Both the position numbers and the translations under genes were made by a program. Positions 21,241 to 30,200 of a stretch of 32,195 nt of DNA are shown piece by piece (positions within the stretch are counted from its first letter, which is position 1; the number at the start of each line of letters is the position of its first letter). A model generated the notes under the pieces. That model saw only the letters and a program-made list of their open reading frames with translations, searched no databases and was not told where the DNA came from. This DNA is from Pyxidicoccus caerfyrddinensis (GTDB taxonomy: Bacteria; Myxococcota; Myxococcia; Myxococcales; Myxococcaceae): positions 41,640 through 73,834 of the forward strand of contig NZ_JAAIYA010000015.1 of assembly GCF_010894405.1 (NCBI RefSeq), in the 5' to 3' direction.

Positions 21241-24200
21241 TCAGGCGGCGTCGCGTTCCAGGGCCCGCAGCAGCTCCGCGAGCCGTTCCGCCACGGCGGA
21301 AAGGTGAGGCGGCTTGAGCATCGTGAAGTGGTCTCCCGGCACCGGCAGCACCCGGGGCTCCTGGGTGAGCCAGGCCGTCCAACCCGGATTTACCGAGGGT
21401 GTGTGTCCCTCGGTGGCCTGGAGGAGGACGGCGGAGCCGGTGAGGTGCCCCGGGACGTGGCGCCGCTGGGCCGCGTACAGCCGCTGGAAGACGTGGAAGA
21501 GGCGCTCCGTCTCGTCCAGGTCCAGGTCGGGCGCACCCGTGGGCAGTTGCCGGATCTGCTCCAGCAGCCACGACAGGCGCTCCCGGCCCTCGAGCTGTCG
21601 CAGCTTCGCCACGTCCAGCTTGAGGGCTCGCCAGGGCAGGTTGAGGAGCTGGCCGAAGGTGGCGAGCTCACCCAGGAGGTCCGGCTCCGTCTCGGGCCGG
21701 GCTCCGGGCGCGGGCGTGTCGAGCATCACCAGCAGCTCCACCGCTTCGCCCAACGCCTGAAGCTGGCGGGCCAGCTCGTGGGCGACGAGCCCGCCGAAGG
21801 ACCACCCTCCCAGCAGGTAGGGTCCGTGCGGCTGGACCGCGCGGAGCTGCGGGAGGTAGTGCCCGGCCAGGGCCTCGACGGAGGCGGGAGGCAGCTCCCC
21901 GCCGTCCAGTCCGGGCGCACGGAAGGCGTAGAGGGGCCGGTCCGTGGGGAGGAACCGCGCGAGGTCGGCGTAGGCCGCCACGCCGCCGCCACCGCCGTGC
22001 ACGAGGAACAGCGGCCGGCGTCCGTCCTGTCCCTGCTTGAGGCGCACCAGGTTGGACGCGGGCGCCGATTCGTCCCGCCGCGCGTCCAGGACGGCGGCCA
22101 GGGCCGCGACGGTGGGGTGCTGGAAGAGCGTGGCCAGCGACACGCGCGCGCGGACGGCCTTCTGGAGGCGGGACACCATGCGCGCCGCCAGGAGGGAGTG
22201 GCCACCCAGGTCGAAGAAGTTGTCCTCGGCGCCCACGCGCGGCAGGCCGAGCACGTCGGCCCAGAGCGCCGCGAGCTGTTCCTCGGCGGGCGTGCGCGGG
22301 GCGACGTACTGGCCCGCGGTGGTGGCGGAGGCGTCCGGGACGGGCAGGGCCTTGCGGTCCACCTTGCCGTTGGGCGTGAGGGGCAGGGCGTCCAGCCGCA
22401 CCAGCGCGGAGGGCACCATGTACTCGGGCAGCCGCTGCTTGAGGAAGTCGCGCAGGGCGGCCAGGTCGAGGGACTCGGGGGCGGCGACGTAGCCGACGAG
22501 GCGCTTGTCTCCGGGCCGGTCCTCGCGGGCGAGGACGACGGCCTCCTGGACCTCGGGGTGGCTGGCGAGGACGGCGCGCACTTCACCCAGCTCGATGCGG
22601 AAGCCACGCAGCTTCACCTGCGCGTCGGCGCGGCCGATGAAGTCGAGCGTGCCGTCCTCCAGCCAGCGCACCAGGTCTCCGGTGCGGTAGAGGCGCGCGC
22701 CGGGGACGCCGCTGAAGGCGTCGGGAATGAAGCGCTCCGCGGTGAGCGCGGGCTGGCCGATGTAGCCACGGGCCAGTCCGTCTCCGCCCACGAACAGCTC
22801 CCCGATGATGCCCTCGGGCACGGGCCGGCCCTGCGCGTCGAGCACGTACAGCCGCGTGCCGCCAATGGGCCGGCCGATGGGGACGGATGCGTCCACCTGG
22901 GCCGGGTCCGTCATGCGGAAGCAGGCGGCGAAGACGGTGGTCTCCGTGGGGCCGTAGCCGTTGGTGACGGGGATGCGAAGCTCCTCGAGTACGCGGCGCA
23001 CATGCGGCGCCGGCACGACGTCGCCACCGGCGAGCAGCTGCTTTACCGGGCGCAACACGTCCAGGTTGCCTTCCACCACCTGTGCGAAGAGGCCGGCCGT
23101 CAACCACAGGGTGGTGACGCGAGCGTCGCGCAGCACCTGGCCCAGATCCTCCAGAGAGGGCGTCTGGGGAGGCATGACGACGAGGCGGGCGCCGTGCAGC
23201 AGCGCGCCCCAGATTTCGAGCGTGGAGGCGTCGAAGGAGATGGGGGCCAGCTGCAGCAGCGTCTCTTCGGGGCCGAAGCGGGCGAAGTCCGCGCCCAGCA
23301 ACGTGCGCAGGACGTTGCGGTGGGTGGTGCCCACGCCCTTGGGCCGGCCGGTGGAGCCGGAGGTGAAGTCCACGTAGGCCAACGAGTCGGGCAGGGCCGC
23401 CGGTGACGGCGAATGCGTCGGCTCGGAAGCGAGCGCGGCATCCTCCAACACGACGGTGGCGAGCCCGTGCGCGGGCAGACGCGGCAGCAGCGCGCGCGTG
23501 GTGACGAGCGCCTGGGGCGCGGTGTCCTCCAGCATGCCGGCCAGTCGCTCACGCGGGTAGGACGGGTCCAGCGGGACGTACGCGCCGCCCGCCTTGAGGA
23601 TGGCCAGCAGCGAGACCATCAGCTCCAGCGAGCGCTCGACGGCGAGCGCGACGCGGGAGTCCGCACCCACGCCCAGTCCGCGCAGGTGGTGCGCAAGCTG
23701 GTTGGAGCGCTCATCGAGCTGCCGGTAGGTGAGGCGCGAGGAGCCGAGCTCCACGGCGATGTTCTCCGGGAAGCGGGCCACCACCTGCGCGAAGACCTCG
23801 GGCAGCGTGGACTCGCGCGGGTAGTCGGACGCGGTGGTGCTCCAGTCCCGCAGCAACCGGCGCTGTTCCGTCCCGCTCATCAGCGGCAGTGCCGAGAGGC
23901 TCTGGTGCGGGCGGGTGGCGATGGCTCCCAGCAGCGTGCGGAAGTGCTCGACGAGGCGCGCCGCGGTGGAGGGGTTGAACAGGTCGGTGTTGTACTCCAG
24001 CAGGCCGGCCAGCCCCTGGGCGGTGTTCGTCATCGCCAGCGTCAGCTCGAACTTGGCGGTGCTGTTCTCCGCTTCCAGCGTGGAGAGCTTCAGGCCGGGC
24101 AGACGCAGCTCATCGTCCGGCAGGTTCTGCAGGACGAACATCACCTGGAAGAGCGGCGGGCGGCTCAGGTTGCGCTCCGGCTGGAGCACCTCCACCAGCT

Positions 24201-27200
24201 TCTCGAACGGCACCTCCTGGTGGGCATAGGCGCCCAGCGTCGTCTCGCGCACGCGCTCCAGCAGGGACACGAAGGAGTCCTCGACGGAGAACCGGGTGCG
24301 CAGGGCGAGCGTATTGACGAAGAAGCCGATGAGCCCCTCCGTCTCCGCGCGGTTGCGGCCGGCGATGGGCGAGCCCACGACGATGTCGTCCTGCCCCGAG
24401 TACCGGTGCAGCAGCGTCTGCCACGCGGCGAGCAGCACCATGAACAGGGTGGCGTTGTGCTCCTGTCCGAGCGCTTCGAGCTGCCTGGACAGCTCGGGCG
24501 ACAGGGTGAAGGCGTGCCCCGCGCCGTGGAACGTCTGCACGGCGGGACGCGGCCTGTCCGTGGGCAGCTCCAGGGCATGCGGCGCCCCGCCGAGCTGCTG
24601 CTTCCAGAAGCCGAGCCACGCGTCGAGCACCTCCCCGCGCAGCCAGTCGCGCTGCCACACCGTGTAGTCGGCGTACTGGACGGGGAGGGGGGCGAGGCGG
24701 AGCGCCTTTCCGGACGCGGCCGCCAGGTACAGCGCGGCCAGCTCGCGGATGAGCACGCCCATGGACCAGCCGTCGGAGACGATGTGGTGCATCGTCAGCA
24801 GCAGCACGTGCTTGTCAGGCTCGAGCCGCGCCAGGGAGGCGCGGAAGAGCGGTCCCCGGACGAGGTCGAAGGGTTCTCCCGCCTCGGTGACGGCCAGCCG
24901 CCGGGCACCGGCTTCGCGGGCCTCGGGGGGCAGGGTGCTCAGGTCCACCACCGGCAGCGTCGTCGCGGAGGCGGGGTGGATGAGCTGCACGGGCTCGCCG
25001 TCGCTCGAGGCGAAGGTGGTGCGCAGCGACTCGTGACGCTCGACGAGCGCATTCAGGGCGCGCTCCAGGGAGGGCACGTCCAGCGTGCCGACCATGCGCA
25101 CGGCGGTGGGCACGTTGTAGGCGGCGCTGCCGGGGTCCATCTGGTCGATGAACCACAGGCGCTGCTGCGCGAAGGAGAGCGGGATGTCCTGGGTGCGTGG
25201 CGCGGGCCTCAGGGGAGGCGCCCGGTGCTCCGGCTCGCTGACCTGCTGGAGCGAGGCAATCCGCTGCGCCAGGCCGGAGAGGGTGGGCGCCTCGAACACG
25301 GCGCGCAGTGGCAGCTCGACGCGGAAGGTGGAGCGGATGCGCGAGATGAGCTGCGTCGCCAGCAGCGAGTGGCCACCCAGGGAGAAGAAGCTGTCATTCA
25401 CGCCCACGCGCTCCACCCTCAGCAGCGCGGCCATGAGGTCCGCCAGCAGCTTCTCGGTGGGCGTGTGCGGAGCCAGGTACGCCTCTGCGGTGGCGCCCGA
25501 CTCCGGGACGGGCAGGGCCTGGCGGTCCAGCTTGCCGTTGGGCGTGAGGGGCAGGGCCTCCAGGGTGACGAAGGCGGAGGGCACCATGTACTCGGGCAGG
25601 CGCTTCTGGAGGGCGGCGCGCAGTGCGCCCGCGTCCAGTGACTGGCCCGAAGCGGCGGGGACGACGTAGCCGACGAGGCGCTGGTTGCCGGGCACGTCCT
25701 CGCGCACCAGCACGGTGGCCTCGCGCACGCCGGGATGCTCCTTGAGGGCGGACTCGATTTCGCCGAGCTCGATGCGCTGGCCGCGCAGCTTCACCTGGAA
25801 GTCGATGCGGCCCAGGTAGTCGAGCGTGCCGTCGGCCTTCCACCGCACCTTGTCGCCGGTGCGGTACAGGCGCGCGCCGGGCTCGGTGCCGAAGGGGTCG
25901 GGGACGAAGCGCTCGGCGGTGAGGTGCGGGCGGTTCAGGTAGCCGCGCGCCAGGCCCTCTCCGCCCAGGTACAGCTCACCGGGCACTCCCGTGGGGACGG
26001 GCCGCAGGTGGGAGTCCAGCACGTAGGCCCGCGTGTTCGCGATGGGCCGGCCGATGGGGACCCCCGGCCCGGACACGTCGCCCTCCACCCGCCAGACGGT
26101 GGCGTCGATGGTGGACTCGGTGGGGCCGTAGCTGTTGACCAGACGGACCTGGGGCAGGGCCTCGCGCACGCGTGGCGGCAACTCCGAGGGGAGCGCCTCT
26201 CCTCCGGAGATGAGCCAGCGCAGCCGGGTGGCGGCGCGCAGGCCGGGCTCGTCCAACAGCACGCGCAGCATCGAAGGCACCAGCTGGAGCACGGTGATGC
26301 CGTGGCGCACGAGGCAGTCCAGCAGGATGCCCGGGTCGCGCTGCGCGTCCGGCGGCGCCAGCACGAGCGTGGTTCCCGTGAGGATGGCGGAGAAGAGCTC
26401 CGCCACGGAGGTGTCGAAGCTCAGCGACGCGAGCTGGAGCGCTCGCGCTCCCGGGCCCAGGTCGAACGTGGTGCGCATCCACCCGGCATGGTTGGCGAGC
26501 GAGCGGTGGGAGATGACGACGCCCTTGGGCGTGCCGGTGCTGCCCGAGGTGTACATGGCATAGGCGGCGCTCTCCGGCGGCACCGGAACGCTCACCGGGG
26601 TGGCTTCCTCGCGCGAGATGACGTCCCAGTCGGAGTCGACGCACACCACGGCGGCGGGGCCCTCGGGCATCAGGCCGCGCAGGTGCTGCTGGGTGAGCAG
26701 CACCGGGGCCGCGGTGTCCTGGAGCATGAAGGCCAGTCGCTCGCGCGGGTAGGCCGGGTCCAGCGGCACGTAGGCGCCGCCGGCCTTGAGCACCCCGAGC
26801 ACGGCGACCGACCGGTCCAGCGCGCGCTCCATGCACAGGGCCACGAGGGTGTCCGGGCGCACTCCGAGCTGGCGCAGGTGCGCGGCCAGCAGGCCGGAGC
26901 GCGCGTCGAGCTCCGCATACGTGAGCGAGCCCGCGTCGGACAGGACGGCGAGCGCGTCCGGCGTGCGCGCGGCCTGGGCGGAGAAAAGGGCGTGGATGGA
27001 GGAGTCGGCCGGGAAGTCCGCGGCGGTGGCGTTCCACTCCACCAGCACCCGGCGCTGCTCGGCCTCGTCCATCAGCGGCAGCGAAGAAACGGGCAGCTCC
27101 GGCTGTTCCATGGCCGCGCGGAGCAGGGTGTGCAGGTGCTCCGCCATGCGCGAGGCGGTGCCCTCCTCGAAGAGGTCCGAGTTGTAGACCAGCGTGCCCC

Positions 27201-30200
27201 GGAAGCCGTCCGGCGTCTCTCGCAGCCCGAGCTCGAGCTCGAACTTCGCCATGACGCCCTCCACCTCCTGCGGGCGCAGCGTCAGTCCCGAGACGCGCGC
27301 CGCGGACGTGGGCGCGTTCTGCAGGACGAAGAGCACCTGGAAGAGGGGACTGCGGCTCATGTCCCGCGTGGGCTGGAGCTCTTCCACCAGCCGCTCGAAG
27401 GGGACGTCCTGGTGGGCGTAGGCGCCGAGCGACGTCTCCTTCACCTGCCGCAGCAGGTGGAGGAACGAGGCGCTTTCGTAGACATGGGCACGCAGGGCCA
27501 GGGTGTTGACGAAGAAGCCGATGAGGCCTTCGAGCTCACCGCGCTGGCGGCCGGCGATGGGCGAGCCGACGGTGATGTCGCCCTGCCCCGAGTAGCGTGA
27601 CAGGAGCAACTGGAAGGCGGCCAGCAGGACCATGAAGGGCGTGACGCCCTCCTGCTGGCTCAACGCCTTGAGCCGGCTGGAGACGTCCGCAGGGAGGAAT
27701 ACCGGCACCTGCGCGCCGCGGAAGGTCTGCACCGCCGGGCGCGGCTTGTCCGTGGGCAGCTCCAGCGCGCGGGGCGCCCCCGCGAGCTGCTGATGCCACC
27801 ACGCGAGGTTCTCCTTCAGTACGGCCCCCTGCATCCACTGGCGCTGCCAGACGGCGTAGTCCGCGTACTGCAGCGGCAGCGGCGGCAATGGCGAGGGACG
27901 GCCGTGCAGGAACGCCTCGTAGAGGGCGGCGACCTCGCGCACCAGCACGCCGTTGGACCAGCCGTCCGAGACGATGTGGTGCAGGTTGAGCGCGAGCACA
28001 TGCTCGGTGGGGCCCAGCTTCCACAGCCCCGCGCGGATGAGCGGACCGGTGGCCAGGTTGAAGGGGCGCAGCGCGTCCTCGCGGAGTTGCAGGTCCAGCG
28101 CTTCGCGGGCGGCTTCCGGCGTCAGGTCGCTCAGGTCCACCGTGTTCAGCGGCAGCTCGGCATAGGGGAGGATGAACTGGAGCGGCTGGCCCTCCTGCTG
28201 GATGAAGAGGGTGCGCAGCGCTTCATGGCGCTGCACCAACTCGTTGAGCACCCGCTGGAGCGCGGCCACGTCCAGCGTCCCCTCCAGGCGCACGAAGGCG
28301 GGCATGTTGTAGTTGGCGCTGCCGGGCTCCAGTTGGTCGATGAACCACAGGCGCTGCTGCGCGAAGGACAACGGCAGCGGGCCCGTACGCGGCACCGGGA
28401 CGAGGGGAGGGACTTCGGGCCGCCTTCCCTGCTGGATGGTCTCGATGCGCCGGGCCAACGCCGCGGGCGTGGGCTCCTCGAAGAGGACTCGCAGGGACAG
28501 CTCGACGGAGAAGGCGGCGCGGAGGCGGGAAGCGAGCTGCGTGGCGAGCAGCGAATGCCCCCCGAGGGCGAAGAAGCTGTCGTCCGCGCCCACGCGCTCG
28601 ACGCGCAGGAGCTGGCTCATGAGCCCCGCAATCAGTTGCTCGGACGGAGTGCGCGGAGCGACCCAGGGCGTGGCCACGCCGGCGCGAGCGTCCGGTGCGG
28701 GCAGGGCCTTGCGGTCCACCTTGCCGCTGGGGTTCAGCGGCAGCGCGGGCAGCACCACCATCGCGGTGGGCACCATGAACTCCGGCAGCGTCTTGAGCAG
28801 CGCGGAGCGCAGCTCCGCCGTGTCCACGGTGCTGCCCTCGCGAGCAACGACGTAGGCGACCAGGCGCTTGTCACCGGGCACGTCCTCGCGAGCCACCACC
28901 ACGGTGTCGTGCACCTGGGGCTGCTGGCGCAGGGCGGACTCGATTTCGCCCAGCTCGATGCGCAGGCCGCGCACCTTCACCTGGAAGTCGGCGCGGCCCA
29001 GGTACTCCACCGTGCCGTCCAGCCTCCAGCGGGCCACGTCGCCGGTGCGGTACATGCGCGCGCCCGGCGTCTGGCTGAAGGGGTCCGGAGTGAAGCGCTC
29101 GGCCGTCAGCTCCGGCCTGCGCCAGTAGCCGCGGCCCACCTGGATGCCGCCGATGAAGAGCTCACCGGCGACGCCCACGGGCACGGGCTGGCCCATGCCG
29201 TCGAGGATGAGGATCTGCGTATTGGCCACGGGGCGGCCGATGGGCACGCTACGGGCCTGCTCGTCACGGGGGCAGGCGAAGTACGTGACGTCGACGGCGG
29301 CCTCGGTGGGGCCGTAGAGGTTGTGCACCTCGGTGGAGGGCAGGCGCTGGTGGGCGCGGCGCACCAGTTCCGCGGGCAGGGCTTCGCCGCTGCAGATGAG
29401 GCGGCGCAGGTGGGTGAGGCCCTCCAGGCCGGGCTCCTCGACGAAGGCCTGGAGCATGGAGGGCACGAAGTGCACGGTGGTGACGCGCTCGTCGGCCATC
29501 AGCTTCGCGAGGTAGGCCGGGTCCTGGTGACCGCCGGGCTTCGCGAAGACGAGGCGTGCGCCCGTCATGAGGGGCCAGAAGAACTCCCAGACGGAGACGT
29601 CGAAGGAGAAGGGCGTCTTCTGCAGCACCGTGTCGGCCGGGGTGAGGCCGTACTCCTGCTGCATCCAGAGGAGGCGGTTGACGATGCCGGTGTGGGCGTT
29701 GGTGGCGCCCTTGGGCCTGCCGGTGGAGCCGGAGGTGAAGATGACGTAGGCGAGCGCGTCGGGGCTGGCGGCGGGTGCCGCAAGCTCCGAAGCGGGGGGC
29801 AGAGAGGAGGCCCAATCCTCATCGAGGCAGACGGTGCGGGAGGCGTGAGGAGGCAGCACGTCGACGAAGCGCCGGTGGGTGAGCAGCACCGGTGCGGCGG
29901 CGTCCTCCAGCATGCCGGCCAGTCGCTCGCGCGGGTAGGCGGGGTCCAGCGGGACGTAGGCGGCGCCGGACTTCAGGATGGCGAGCAGCGCCACCATCAT
30001 GTCGAGCGAGCGCTCCAGGCAGACGCCGACGAGCACCTCGGGGCCGGCGCCGAGATGGCGCAGGTAGGAGGCGAGCTGGTCGGCGCGGGCGTCGAGCTGC
30101 GCGTAGGAGAGGGCCTGGTCCTCGTAGCGCACGGCCTCGGCGTCAGGGGTGCGGCGCACCTGGGCTTCGATGAGGGTGTGGAGGCAGACGTCGCGCGGGT

